Source: Monomorium pharaonis (taxonomy: Eukaryota; Arthropoda; Insecta; Hymenoptera; Formicidae). From it: a stretch of DNA of 64,000 bases. The stretch spans positions 26,566,856-26,630,855 of the forward strand of contig NC_050470.1 in the NCBI RefSeq assembly GCF_013373865.1, read 5' to 3'. The first letter of the stretch is position 1, and every line of letters begins with the position of its first letter. Below, in pieces: positions 28,201 to 41,090 of the stretch. Both the position numbers and the translations under genes were made by a program. The notes beneath the pieces were generated by a model that saw only the letters and a program-made list of their open reading frames with translations, searched no databases and was not told the origin of the DNA.

Positions 28201-30484
28201 GTGTAATGATTAGCGATCGAAATTTACATTCCGCACTTCCAATCGGCGTCTTGCCACACATCCGCTAACGTAACATGGCGTGACTATGAGCACCATTGTC
28301 ATTTCTAGGTCTTTCTTCATTCCTACGTCACGATTCGTTCGCTCTGTAAGACCCGGAATTCGGGTCCTCCACAGCTGCGCTCCAATTGATCCCCGATGCA
28401 ATTCTCAATCGTGACGCTCGATTACGAGACATAAGTCAATTAAGTATGGATTAGCCAATCCTTCGGATACTCTCGTTGATCCCCCTTTCCTAACGTAATT
28501 TCTCAGCGAGGGCATACTAATCTTTACATTCCAAGCTAAACGTACCGTTTAAGTCCTGTTTATTACGAATAATTATCTCGTTCCGTGGAACCCGCCGATA
28601 TTTCCGTGGGATATTCCGCATAACATTGGTGCAAAGGTCTCGTGTTATCAATGGAATTTGCTTCTTTCTATATCGTTTTATTTTAATCTTCGATCAAATT
28701 GTCGTTATCAATCGTAATTAATCTAACGGAGATTAGTAATGTGTCAGACTTAATGTGCATGCTTAATCGCAGTAAATATTTTTAGTCTGGTGTTTTGATA
28801 TTTTTAATTTGGGACACGTACAAGAGAAAAGTTTTCTGTAAAACATCGCAAATATCAATTGATAATGAAATTGTAAAGTAGTGGTATTAAAATTAAGTCG
28901 GTATCTTTTTACCAGAAAGTGATTTTAATTGCGAGTCAAATATACACCTTTAAATTAAATTTAAATTTAAATTATATATATAAATAAAATATGGACGAAG
29001 TATTAATATTGCAGAAATCCATCTCTTTACTCGATTTATTAAGCTTAATATGTGAGTCTTATAGCAAGTCACGTATGTTCCAATAAATTTGAAGATAAAT
29101 TTGTTTAGATTATTATGAAAAATGATCGAAAATCCCTTCGTAATTATATTTAATCATTGGCTCTACCGTGCATGGTTGATTCCGTCGATTTTTCTGTTCT
29201 GACAAAACGCATCATTTCCGATCAAATTCATTGCGCGCATTAATTAGCGTTTTAGTTGGTAGAAACATATTTTAAGCGATTAAACCAATTAAAGTTCGAT
29301 GGTCCGACGCTTATTACCATTCTATAATAATGACCCACGCAACATTACTCGCATGACACACGTAAATTGCAATGTTAAATCGTTTTAATCTGTAAACTGC
29401 AATATTTTAGTAGCGTTCACCAGCACTGCAATTTTACCCGCAGCATATTGCTTTTAGCGAAATCTAAAAATACTACGAATTATATCGTATCTCCATTAAT
29501 TCACTATTCATGAATGTAAATTTAATCGAAGAGGCCTCTATCTGCCTTTTTTATAGCCGGAGCCACGCTAGTCGCATTTTTACGCGGTGGGATTTAGTAA
29601 TCGTACAGTTTTCGCAATCCAGACGGAATCTGGACTTACAGACAGAGGCAACCGACGATATATTCCATCTGCGATCTCCCGCCAAGGACATCCTTGTGTT
29701 TATCCAGTTACCTACTCCTGATGAAACATGTTTCACCTACGAAGGCTTATAGGTCCTCTTTATGCGATTTATCTCGTCATAAAATGTCGCCGGTATTTCT
29801 TTCGCTTGGAAATTAACGTGTTACGTCAAGACGGGGACAAACTGCTACAAAGATTTTTAGGTGTTTTCTCAGAAGATCAAAGAAGTGAGCAGATATACGG
29901 CAATATTAAAACGGCACTGATGTATTACTTTTTTATGCAAATTATTGTGGAAACAAAATTTTAGCACGTTTTAACATCTTAATTTAGTGTAGTGTGTAAA
30001 ATCGCTTTATTGTACGATTATTGAGTTCCTCTTTTGTTTGCACAATAAAGATGTTAGAAGCTTATATTTGCGCTTACATTTAAGCAATTCTCACAATATG
30101 TCTTAAAGTTTTGACGATGAAAGAAAAAATTAATATGTAACCTTGTATTTCTTTTAAAGCGATTTCCCTCAGAAATGCGTGTACACGTTATTACAATTTC
30201 ACCGTAAAAGCTTGACCTAATTACATCGAAAGGGCGCGGCGTGTCAAATATACGCAAAGCCATTTCGCACGTGTCACAACGTGCTTTCGCGGAGCTATTT
30301 TATCCCGAAATGAAAATCTTGTTAGAAACACATTAAAAATTGTACCCGATGTCGCGACACGAATCTCATTCTCTACGATCTCTCTGTCGGGCGACAAATT
30401 AGCAAGTTCAAGCGCGTTACTCGCAAAATGTAGATGTATGTACAAAGTAAATGGCATCGGAGAAAATAGCTTGTATATCACTAG

Positions 30485-30530
30485 GTGGCCTAATTGTATT
30501 TCACGGGAGTGGCACACTCGACCCACTCGG
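30485..30530. repeat. Dispersed duplicated motif with hairpin, copy 1
   Basis: Starts GTGGCCTAATTGTATTTCAC and ends with GAGTGG ... CCACTC, which can pair. The first 29 bases match copy 2 at 31068 at 27 positions. Function unknown. Confidence 0.6.
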
Positions 30531-31067
30531 CTGTACTTTTCCTTATCGGCGATGCGACCGCGCGGAGACGCACGCAGCAACCTAAAGTAAAACGTATCGA
30601 TAACATCATATACGAGCCAGTAAAACTTTGCAAATAGATCGAAATACATTTAGTTTCTCGTTCCATTAAACGAGGAACAAAGTTTCTCAATAAAGGCCAT
30701 TAAGGGGAAATCGATTTCTAATTGGATGATAAAAATTCTCAAAGTTCACCAACTTAATACTCGCTCTGTAAAAGAAATTTGCACCGAAGCGTTATTTTAA
30801 TTGAGACGATGATGCTATCTGTTTATAGAACAGATCGCACAAACGAGATATTAATGAAACAGCACAGAATATAGGTAAGCACGCAGACTATGTTACATTG
30901 CGACAGATTACGTCGGCATTGCGGCGAAGGTTAATTTAGACGTTAAGATAAATTTTATAAGCCCGCATCATCAAAGTCCCATTCATCGGGAGACTGCGGC
31001 CGCTCGCTCGGCCAGGTTGAATATTTCGAGGGACCGTCTACCCCGAGTGAATTCCGCGCGGGGCAAC

Positions 31068-31110
31068 GTGGCCTAATTATATTTCAAGGGAGTGGCGGTT
31101 CAGCCACTCA
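31068..31110. repeat. Dispersed duplicated motif with hairpin, copy 2
   Basis: Starts GTGGCCTAATTATATTTCAA and ends GAGTGGC-GGTTCA-GCCACTC (31090-31109), a perfect 7-bp stem. The stem is kept in both copies while the loop differs from copy 1. Function unknown. Confidence 0.6.
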
Positions 31111-32060
31111 GAGGTGTCATCCCTGTATACCGGCTTGCGCCGGAAGTTCGCACGCTCGCGGAGAGGAACCGCGCGGCGCAGGATCGGGCCTGCGTGTAAC
31201 ACATCGCAACGCCGACTACGGTCGCCATGGTTACGTGTCAAGTTCTCTCACCCCGTGCCACCCCGCCGTGGACCATCCCGGTCTGCCGGGAGAGAGAGAT
31301 GCAGGCTTTCAACCCTCTATATACCCGCAGCGCCGGGGCGGCTCCCGTGCGGCGCAGACGTTCATCCCGGTTGTCCCAGGTCGTGTGATACTGTAATACT
31401 AAAAGGACTCTCGTTTCTATCGTATCGGCGTAGTTTTCTCGATCGAATCGCGACGTCTCGAAGGAGAGACGCGAGGGGAGCGGTATCGAGCTGTGAGTGG
31501 TGGCTCGGTGAGAGAAACGCTCGACGAATCGAGCGTGACCACGAGAGGGTGCGTACCTTGAAACGCGAATGACCTTGAACGCACACCTGCAAGCCGGAGC
31601 CGCGGCAGGTGAAATTGATTGGCGCTCGGTAGGGTGGGTACGCGCGAGCTGATCATGCGGCGTGGTTACGTAGAACGCTTTGAAGGCTATCCGCTGTACG
31701 TTGTAACAAGTGTATTCGTTCGCGTGTCGAGCTGATAAGAGATTAAACTGTGAAATATTAAAGGATCGAGTTATTAAAGTGCGGCACGTTTGCATTATTA
31801 TAATGAAACGAATGGCAGTGCGGTCAGAAAGTGCAAGCTAAAGCAATAGAGGTGAATAGAATTTATATTCTATGTTGTTAGAGATGATAATAAACTGATA
31901 TATATAATATTAGAGCTATATGATATTTAAAATATATAACTGTTATATTTATTAATGTTACATGAGACAAAAACGTATAATTAGAAATCTATAAAAGCTC
32001 AATAGAATAGAATTGATTGCTGCATAAGCAGGACCTACAATAAACTGCTCACACACCATC

Positions 32061-32085
32061 GATATATATGTATATATATATATAG
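32061..32085. repeat. (TA)n microsatellite
   Basis: A short TA-rich tract with one G interruption. Confidence 0.9.
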
Positions 32086-32796
32086 ATGTGTTTAGTACAA
32101 AATACAGAAGTGCTCAGTATTAATAATAATACCTTCAATTTGATGCAATAAAGATCAAATATTTTGGCTGATGTGATCAAAAGAGATAAATTGCATTACA
32201 TTTTTACGACACTTAATTCAGAAACGATGAATTCGATAATCCGCGCCCTATCAGAGGAAATCGTTTGACATGCGACGCAATTTTTTGTGAAGGAGGGAAA
32301 AAGGAGGAAGAAGAGGCGGTGCCCGGTGTAGTGAAATGAGTATGGTGCGTCCCACGTTGACACACGTGGCTCGGGACATCTGGAATTCAATATTACTAAA
32401 GCAATTAAGATTAGAAGTCACAAAAGCATGTGCGAAAAGCCTTCTGGAATAATAAATCAAACCAATCGCGCCAAGTCTTACACTTTAAATAAACATTGGC
32501 ACTTCTAGAAGAATGAGAGATTTATAATTTTTCTGGTTCAAGATGTTTTATTGATATCGAGTAATAACTATATACCTACTTGAGGAAATCAGAAGATCAC
32601 ATAGAAGGAGGATCGAGGAAAGAAGAAGTTTCAAAGAACACGATGAAGTTATTCGAGAAACTTCTCATGATCGATGTGAAATATTATCTGCGTTGTTATT
32701 ACTGTCGGAACGTTTGATCGAGCGTCGACGCCTAATGGGCGATACACGGGAAATTACAAATTACATAAAAACCACGGAGCACGATCTTGTGCATCG

Positions 32797-32991
32797 ATGA
32801 CGAGTTTGAACAGCAGCTCGTTATCGCGCGCTTTACTGCGAGCGAATTGCTGCCGTTGCGGAGACATGCGGCAGGATACGGTGAACAACAATCTTAACGA
32901 AGCCGAAACGCCACTGCGGGAAGAAACGGAGACGCTTCTTCATCGCATCGCTTTTACCGTCTGGCACACTGCTCTTCATTTAGAGAGCGAG
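32797..32991 (+). CDS. Candidate third start exon of tensin
   Basis: A 65-codon open segment runs from ATG 32797 (in-frame TGA at 32677-32679 upstream) to GAG|gtgcgt, a usable donor, ending in phase 0 less than 900 bases before the phase-0 acceptor at 33860. It begins MTSLNSSSLSRALLRANCCR and has a polar acidic middle (NNNLNEAETPLREETETLL), a composition more protein-like than other open frames in this intron. It contains Cys-Cys-x-Cys but no C1 or other recognisable domain. The start context is weak (T at -3), and the frame continues only ten codons past the donor. It may be a real alternative first exon or a chance frame. Confidence 0.35.
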
Positions 32992-33859
32992 GTGCGTGCG
33001 AATCTCACCTGCATGCCCGCGTGACGTGTACATCAATTAGCATAACATAATTATCCACTTCTTTGAAGTTGACTTCTGCTTAGCAAAGATTTGATAGAAT
33101 GTTGATTTAAATATCCGTGCTATCCGACAAAAATTCTGTGGAGTTATTTATCATACAAATGTATTATTTCCATAAATATGAGATATTTTTTAAGCAGCGC
33201 TGTCAACAGGCGTATTTATAGAGATAGCTTTTTATTTCTCAAACTTTATAAGCTTTTGATTGTAAATTTTTTAAATATTAGATTGTTATTATATATATGT
33301 TGAAAATGCTTTTTTCAAGCTTTACCGATTTTTTCTCTTTTTTTTTTGTCACACAATTCTGCAGTATCGCATGTGCATTCTAGCGCAATCGTTTGATGTT
33401 TGATATTTAATAGGTTTTGGCAGGTTTCAATCGATGCCGACTGTGCAACCGTTTTTTTAGGAATATCGAACACAATACGCTACTGCAGCACCTGTCGTTG
33501 CATAATTTTTCTTGCAATAATGGAACCGACAATGGGAACAACTTACCGTATATCATTAATTTCGAAACAATGGACAATAATGTCACCTACTTCTCTTGGG
33601 ACAACGCCCATGAAGAGAGTAATAGTATTTTCTACACCGAATAGAAAGTTAATAAAACGAACCTATTATCTGTTTATTCGATCAAATAACACTAGCACGG
33701 CATTTTTATATAAAATTTTCATAAAATTTTTTTATTAATGTTATATGAGAACGATATTTTTGTTACGAAATCTTAATTATGCGAAGATAGCACGTAATAT
33801 ATTCCTAAACATTATTCATAAAGACATGTTAATTAATTACTTGTCATTTTTGATTGCAG

Positions 33860-33925
33860 CACAATGGCGGCTACGAATCACAACCGAAAAATGTTAACAA
33901 CGTCGCGAGAAGTAAACACCATCAA
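33860..33925 (+). CDS. by: Tensin small internal exon
   Basis: A 66-nt exon (22 codons, phase 0/0) between attgcag and CAA|gtaagt, both close to consensus. It reads HNGGYESQPKNVNNVARSKH then HQ, a polar linker without a known domain. Phase is compatible with the upstream candidates at 9429, 21750 and 32797 and with the core exon at 45565. As its length is a multiple of three it could also be skipped without breaking the frame. Strong splice sites are the main evidence; homology could not be checked. Confidence 0.6.
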
Positions 33926-35674
33926 GTAAGTATTTACAATCGTGGCTGATCATTATTTAATGAATAGAAATTGCTAATTACTTATTAAGTAATAATTAAT
34001 AAAGCTTACTATTGTTATAATACATATTCTATTTCTCTCACGAATTATTTAATATCAAAGAAATTAGTTAACAGCAACATCGGAAATTATAGTCGTCGCG
34101 AAAATATAATTATATTGTTTTAATAAAAATAGATGTAAAAACATAGAAAATGCATGATCTTATGACAAAAGAGATCTTCATGCAGACCAAAGGCTCTCTA
34201 TCTTATTCGCGTTATTTATCGTCATCAATGAAAGCTCACAATTCATCGCCAACTCGTCTCTTTAAATATTTAATAATGATCGAAACGGTGATACACGCGA
34301 GCGACCGGTTCTCTACATGTCGGACATAAGTGCTTTTATTTATTCCGTAAGAAGGTACAGAGGCAAAGCTACATTTGCATTCGGAATGTACTTTTGCCTT
34401 CTCTCGTTGGATCTCTGCTTGTCCTGTCAGATAACATTTTGCTGTACAAATTGCACGAAATCATTCCCAACGACTTGCCATCGTTCGTCTGACCCGAGCC
34501 GTCAAGCTTTCAAAATGCAAAAACTGAACGTACACGTGTACGACCTTTCCAAAACGCTGAACTCGAAAGAATGTTTTCGACGCATTGAAATGGAAATGAA
34601 ACACTTTAAGCTATCCCTTTTTTTTCACGCACCTGAAGCTCTACGTCGGCAGCTCGTTATCTGTGCCGCGACATTAAAATAGAATTATCGCTATGTATGC
34701 CTGACGATGGAAGGTTCCCTGCCGACCGTATCTTTTATTTCGCGGAATGTGGAATTCTGTAAAAAATAAGCGATACGAAAACTTAATTGCGCTGGCAATT
34801 TAATCTGGAAAATCGCATTAAATAGTGGGCTGGCTAAAATCCATGAAAGCCATAATTGCGCGAATCAAAATGAGACACACGTTACACAAACCGCCACTTA
34901 CAACGTCAGCGGAATAACTTTCTATTAGCGCGTAGCAGAGAGGGAATACTAATGACCGACCAGTAATCAGCACGCTAATAACTCTCCTTCGCCGGATTTT
35001 ATAACCAACCGATATTTCCCAAGTTTATTTACTATCCGCAAATCGATTCTGTAAATTAATTTATGTGACATTTATTTGGCATCAACGGTTTCTTTAAAAA
35101 TCAGAAAGGTAATAGTGACATAATTTCTCATTTAACTTTGAGCACATGTCTGTCGGCCAATTAAGAATTTTGGAAAAAAGAATAACAAGAGTGTTTTTAA
35201 AATTCCGACGTCTCGCTGTCGGGCGGCATTTCCTGTGCGTAAATGACAGTGCCATTGAAAATTATGCGCTAAAACGGCAATAAGGCGGCGCATTATACGG
35301 CTGGTCGGTATCGGCCGATATACCGTCGCGATAACCCGTGCGTGTTGACGTCGGATGGATAATATATTCGCGAAACCCCGCACCTATTTGTGTGCGGACC
35401 ACTGCTATTACCACGGAAATATATGCAGAAAGAGCGACAAGAGACAGCGATCAGTTGCTGTTATTTTCGAACATAATGTGTAGAAAGCTACGGACTTTTA
35501 CAATAAATCTTATGTAATTATATGTTGTAAATTGTATATTAAAATAAAAAGTTATTTTGTTTCTATAGTAAAAGGTATTAATTAAGATATATTTTTATTA
35601 ATCTAACGTGCATGTACAGGACCTTTTCTATATAATTATATATTTAAGAAAACTTTTGCTTATTATTAGTTATA

Positions 35675-35685
35675 TTTTTACAATA
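35675..35685. repeat. Target-site duplication, left copy
   Basis: TTTTTACAATA directly abuts the left end of the transposon and is repeated exactly at its right end. Shifting the terminus by one base gives a 9-bp duplication, so the true length is 9-11 bp. Confidence 0.85.
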
Positions 35686-35914
35686 TGTAGCTGAAGTTAG
35701 CAGCCAAAGGCAGCAGCCAAACGCTGAGCGGCCAGAGCCGAACGTCATATAGACGTTTCTAGGAGGCACCATTCAATCAAACGTTAAAAATTCCGTGGTT
35801 ATGAGATTTTTAAAGAACTTTGAAAAGTTTGCATAGGGTTTAGTCATTATAATACATAATCGATCATTTGCGACAAGACTTGTAATTTACCAATTGTGAA
35901 AAATTTTTTAAACT
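35686..35914. repeat. Left terminal inverted repeat
   Basis: Starts TGTAGCTGAAGTTAGCAGCC. By eye the outer 195 bases differ from the reverse complement of the right end at about 13 positions. The inner 55 bases (from ATCGATCATTTGCG at 35859) also align to the second half of the internal 153-bp unit. Confidence 0.9.
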
Positions 35915-38900
35915 AATTTTTATCATTTTCCGCGCCTCACGCCTAAACGCAATATACGATTTCCTCCAAATTTGGCTAGGAATATCTTTCCGTAACGCTC
36001 AATTGACTGATCGATCATTCGCGAGAGGATATGCATTTTTGTAATTGTTATAAATATTTAAAAAATTAATTATTATCGTTTTTTGCGCCTCACGCCTAAA
36101 CGCAATATACGTTTTCCTCCAAATTTGGATGGGAATATCTTTCCGTGACGCACAATCGACTGATTGATCATTCGCGAGAGGACATGCATTTTCCTAATTG
36201 TTATAAATATTTATTTAATTAACTTTTATCTTTTCATGCGCCTCACGCCTACACGCAAAATACGATTTCCTCCAAATTTGGCTGGGAATATCTTTTTGTA
36301 CCGCCCAATGGACTGATTGATCATTCGCGAAAAACCATGCATTTTCCTAATTGTTATAAATAATTAAAAAATTAATTTTTATCGTTTTTTGCGACTCACG
36401 CCTAAATGCAATGAACGATTTCCTCCAAATTTGGCTGGGAATATCTTTCCGTACCGCCCAATGGACTGATCGATCATTCGCGAAAAACCATGCATTTTCC
36501 TAATTGTTATAAATAATTAAAGAATTAATTTTTATCGTTTTTTGCGACTCACGCCTAAATGCAATGAACGATTTCCTCCAAATTTGGCTGGGAATATCTT
36601 TCCGTACCGCCCAATGGACTGATCGATCATTCGTGAAAAACCATGCATTTTCCTAATTGTTATAAATAAGTAAAAAATTAATTTCTATTGTTTCTTGCGC
36701 CTCACGCCTAAACGCAGTGTACGATTTCCTCCAAATTTGGCTGGGAATATCTTTTCGTACCGCCCAATGGATTGATCGATTGTTCGCGAAAGGACATGCA
36801 TTTTCCTAATTGTTATAAATAATTAAAAAATTAATTTCTTTTGTTTCTTGCGCCTCACGCCTAAACGCAGTGTACGATTTCCTCCAAATTTGGCTGGGAA
36901 TATCTTTCCGTACCGCCCAATGGACTGATCGATTATTCGCGAAAAACCATGCATTTTCCTAATTGTTATAAATAATTAAAAAATTAATTTCTTTTGTTTC
37001 TTGCGCCTCACGCCTAAACGCAGTGTACGATTTCCTCCAAATTTGGCTGGGAATATCTTTCCGTACCGCCCAATGGACTGATCGATCATTCGCGAGAGGA
37101 CATGCATTTTCCTAATTGTTATAAATAATTAAAGAATTAATTTTTATCGTTTTTTGCGACTCACGCCTAAATGCAATGAACGATTTCCTCCAAATTTGGC
37201 TGGGAATATCTTTCCGTACCGCCCAATGGACTGATCGATCATTCGCGAAAAACCATGCATTTTCCTAATTGTTATAAATAATTAAAGAATTAATTTTTAT
37301 CGTTTTTTGCGACTCACGTCTAAATGCAATAAACGATTGCCTCCAAATTTGGGTGGGAATATCTTTCCATACCGCCCAATGGACTGATCGACCATTCGCG
37401 AAAAACCATGCATTTTCCTAATTGTTATAAATAATTAAAAAATTAATTTCTTTTGTTTCTTGCGCCTCACGCCTAAACGCAGTGTACGATTTCCTCCAAA
37501 TTTGGCTGGGAATATCTTTCCGTACCGCCCAATGGACTGATCGATTATTCGCGAAAAACCATGCATTTTCCTAATTGTTATAAATAATTAAAAAATTAAT
37601 TTCTTTTGTTTCTTGCGCCTCACGCCTAAACGCAGTGTACGATTTCCTCCAAATTTGGCTGGGAATATCTTTCCGTACCGCCCAATGGACTGATTGATCA
37701 TTCGCAAAAGGACATGCATTTTCCTAATTGTTATAAATAATTAAAGAATTAATGTTTATCGTTTTTTGCGACTCACGTCTAAATGCAATGAACGATTGCC
37801 TCCAAATTTGGCTGGGAATATCTTTCCATACCGCCCAATGGACTGATCGATTATTCGCGAAAAACCATGCATTTTCCTAATTGTTATAAATAATTAAAAA
37901 ATTAATTTCTTTTGTTTCTTGCGCCTCACGCCTAAACGCAGTGTACGATTTCCTCCAAATTTGGCTGGGAATATCTTTCCGTACCGCCCAATGGACTGAT
38001 CGATTATTCGCGAAAAACCATGCATTTTCCTAATTGTTGTAAATAATTAAAAAATTAATTTCTTTTGTTTCTTGCGCCTCACGCCTAAACGCAGTGTACG
38101 ATTTCCTCCAAATTTGGCTGGGAATATCTTTCCGTACCGCCCAATGGACTGATCGATCATTCGCAAAAGGACATGCATTTTCCTAATTGTTATAAATAAT
38201 TAAAGAATTAATTTTTATCGTTTTTTGCGACTCACGTCTAAATGCAATGAACGATTGCCTCCAAATTTGGCTGGGAATATCTTTCCGTACCGCCCAATGG
38301 ACTGATCGATCATTCGCGAAAAACCATGCATTTTCTTAATTGTTATAAATAATTAAAGAATTAATTTTTATCGTTTTTTGCGACTCACGCCTAAATGCAA
38401 TGAACGATTTCCTCCAAATTTGGCTGGGAATATCTTTCCGTACCGCCCAATGGACTGATCGATCATTCGTGAAAAACCATGCATTTTCCTAATTGTTATA
38501 AATAATTAAAAAATTAATTTCTATTGTTTCTTGCGCCTCACGCCTAAACGCAGTGTACGATTTCCTCCAAATTTGGCTGGGAATATCTTTCCGTACCGCC
38601 CAATGGACTGATCGATTATTCGCGAAAAACCATGCATTTTCCTAATTGTTATAAATAATTAAAAAATTAATTTCTTTTGTTTCTTGCGCCTCACGCCTAA
38701 ACGCAGTGTACGATTTCCTCCAAATTTGGCTGGGAATATCTTTTCGTACCGCCCAATGGATTGATCGATTGTTCGCGAAAGGACATGCATTTTCCTAATT
38801 GTTATAAATAATTAAAAAATTAATTTCTTTTGTTTCTTGCGCCTCACGCCTAAACGCAGTGTACGATTTCCTCCAAATTTGGCTGGGAATATCTTTCCGT

Positions 38901-40824
38901 ACCGCCCAATGGACTGATCGATTATTCGCGAAAAACCATGCATTTTCCTAATTGTTATAAATAATTAAAAAATTAATTTCTTTTGTTTCTTGCGCCTCAC
39001 GCCTAAACGCAGTGTACGATTTCCTCCAAATTTGGCTGGGAATATCTTTCCGTACCGCCCAATGGACTGATCGATCATTCGCGAAAAACCATGCATTTTC
39101 CTAATTGTTATAAATAATTAAAAAATTAATTTCTTTTGTTTCTTGCGCCTCACGCCTAAACGCAGTGTACGATTTCCTCCAAATTTGGCTGGGAATATCT
39201 TTCCGTACCGCCCAATGGACTGATCGATCATTCGCGAAAAACCATGCATTTTCCTAATTGTTATAAATAATTAAAAAATTAATTTCTTTTGTTTCTTGCG
39301 CCTCACGCCTAAACGCAGTGTACGATTTCCTCCAAATTTGGCTGGGAATATCTTTCCGTACCGCCCAATGGACTGATTGATCATTCGCAAAAGGACATGC
39401 ATTTTCCTAATTGTTATAAATAATTAAAGAATTAATTTTTATCGTTTTTTGCGACTCACGTCTAAATGCAATGAACGATTGCCTCCAAATTTGGCTGGGA
39501 ATATCTTTCCATACCGCCCAATGGACTGATCGATTATTCGCGAAAAACCATGCATTTTCCTAATTGTTATAAATAATTAAAAAATTAATTTCTTTTGTTT
39601 CTTGCGCCTCACGCCTAAACGCAGTGTACGATTTCCTCCAAATTTGGCTGGGAATATCTTTCCGTACCGCCCAATGGACTGATCGATTATTCGCGAAAAA
39701 CCATGCATTTTCCTAATTGTTATAAATAATTAAAAAATTAATTTCTTTTGTTTCTTGCGCCTCACGCCTAAACGCAGTGTACGATTTCCTCCAAATTTGG
39801 CTGGGAATATCTTTCCGTACCGCCTAATGGACTGATCGATTATTCGCGAAAAACCATGCATTTTCCTAATTGTTATAAATAATTAAAAAATTAATTTCTT
39901 TTGTTTCTTGCGCCTCACGCCTAAACGCAGTGTACGATTTCCTCCAAATTTGGCTGGGAATATCTTTCCGTACCGCCCAATGGACTGATCGATTATTCGC
40001 GAAAAACCATGCATTTTCCTAATTGTTATAAATAATTAAAAAATTAATTTCTTTTGTTTCTTGCGCCTCACGCCTAAACGCAGTGTACGATTTCCTCCAA
40101 ATTTGGCTGGGAATATCTTTTCGTACCGCCCAATGGACTGATCGATTTTTCGCGAAAAACCATGCATTTTCCTAATTGTTATAAATAATTAAAAAATTAA
40201 TTTCTTTTGTTTCTTGCGCCTCACGCCTAAACGCAGTGTACGATTTCCTCCAAATTTGGCTGGGAATATCTTTCCGTACCGCCCAATGGACTGATTGATC
40301 ATTCGCAAAAGGACATGCATTTTCCTAATTGTTATAAATAATTAAAGAATTAATTTTTATCGTTTTTTGCGACTCACGTCTAAATGCAATGAACGATTGC
40401 CTCCAAATTTGGCTGGGAATATCTTTCCATACCGCCCAATGGACTGATCGATTATTCGCGAAAAACCATGCATTTTCCTAATTGTTATAAATAATTAAAA
40501 AATTAATTTCTATTGTTTCTTGCGCCTCACGCCTAAACGCAGTGTACGATTTCCTCCAAATTTGGCTGGGAATATCTTTTCGTACCGCCCAATGGATTGA
40601 TCGATTGTTCGCGAAAGGACATGCATTTTCCTAATTGTTATAAATAATTTAAAAATTAATTTTTATTGTTTTTTGCATCTTGCGCCTAAACGCAAAATAT
40701 GATTTTCTTCTAATTTGGCTGAAAATATCTTTTCGTAATGCCCAATCGACTGATCGATCATACGCGGGAGGACGTGCATTTTCCTAATTGTTATAAATAT
40801 TTTTTAAAATAATTTTTATCGTTT
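35915..40824 (+). repeat. Satellite-like tandem array, 153-bp unit, about 32 copies
   Basis: The unit contains CTCACGCCTAAACGCAGTGT, then CCTCCAAATTTGGCTGGGAA, CCGCCCAATGGACTGATCGA and TGCATTTTCCTAATTGTTAT. The period of 153 is measured at 36868, 37021 and 37480 (three units). Two variants alternate: one with GCGCCTCACGCCTAAACGCA and TTCTTTTGTTTCTTG, the other with GCGACTCACG(C/T)CTAAATGCA and TTTTTATCGTTTTTTG. Units 1-3 and the last are the most diverged, while central units are nearly identical. No coding potential. Confidence 0.95.
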
Positions 40825-41090
40825 GGGGAACCGTGAAACCGCTACGTCCTCGTCGTCGGCTCTGCGTGCAGCAAAAAGCGGTAATGTACTTTACAAAAAA
40901 AAATTGTTGCATTATTCTGGTAATCAATTATGTTTTGCAAAAGTGCATTTTCATAAAATTTCTCATATACGGTTAAATAAGTCGTTTTAGACTTCAAAAA
41001 GTATTTTCGTAGAAATTTGAAGACAGCGTTTCTTGTGTTCGTCTGACGAACGTAATCCTTTTTCTAAAAAAGACGTGTCATCTGTATGAT
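40825..41090. other. Unique right segment of the transposon
   Basis: The only part of the element outside array and terminal repeats. It starts with a GC-richer patch (GGGGAACCGTGAAACCGCTA at 40825) with potential to fold through ACCGCT ... AGCGGT, then becomes AT-rich. No coding sequence. It may be a remnant of the parent element's interior. Confidence 0.6.

Larger units (their letters stand above)
21810..33859 (+). other. Intronic region before the exon at 33860
   Basis: No other convincing gene apart from the candidate exon at 32797. AT-rich overall with CpG-rich patches near 25200-25450, 26400-26600, 27050-27640, 28200-28450 and 30960-31700. Small repeats are listed separately. The 152- and 185-codon open frames on opposite strands of the 31.1-31.8 kb CpG-rich block are Arg/Ser-rich shadows of composition with no domain. 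Confidence 0.5.

Noticed and set aside
31114..31795. 152- and 185-codon open frames on opposite strands
   Set aside because: Both lie in a CpG-rich block, overlap each other, are Arg/Ser-rich and show no domain.
34317..34682. 121-codon + strand frame rich in Cys and Phe
   Set aside because: No ordered Cys spacing of a known fold and no splice context; probably chance.
35915..40824. CRISPR-like array
   Set aside because: The repeats are contiguous 153-bp units without unique spacers and sit between inverted terminal repeats in an insect intron.
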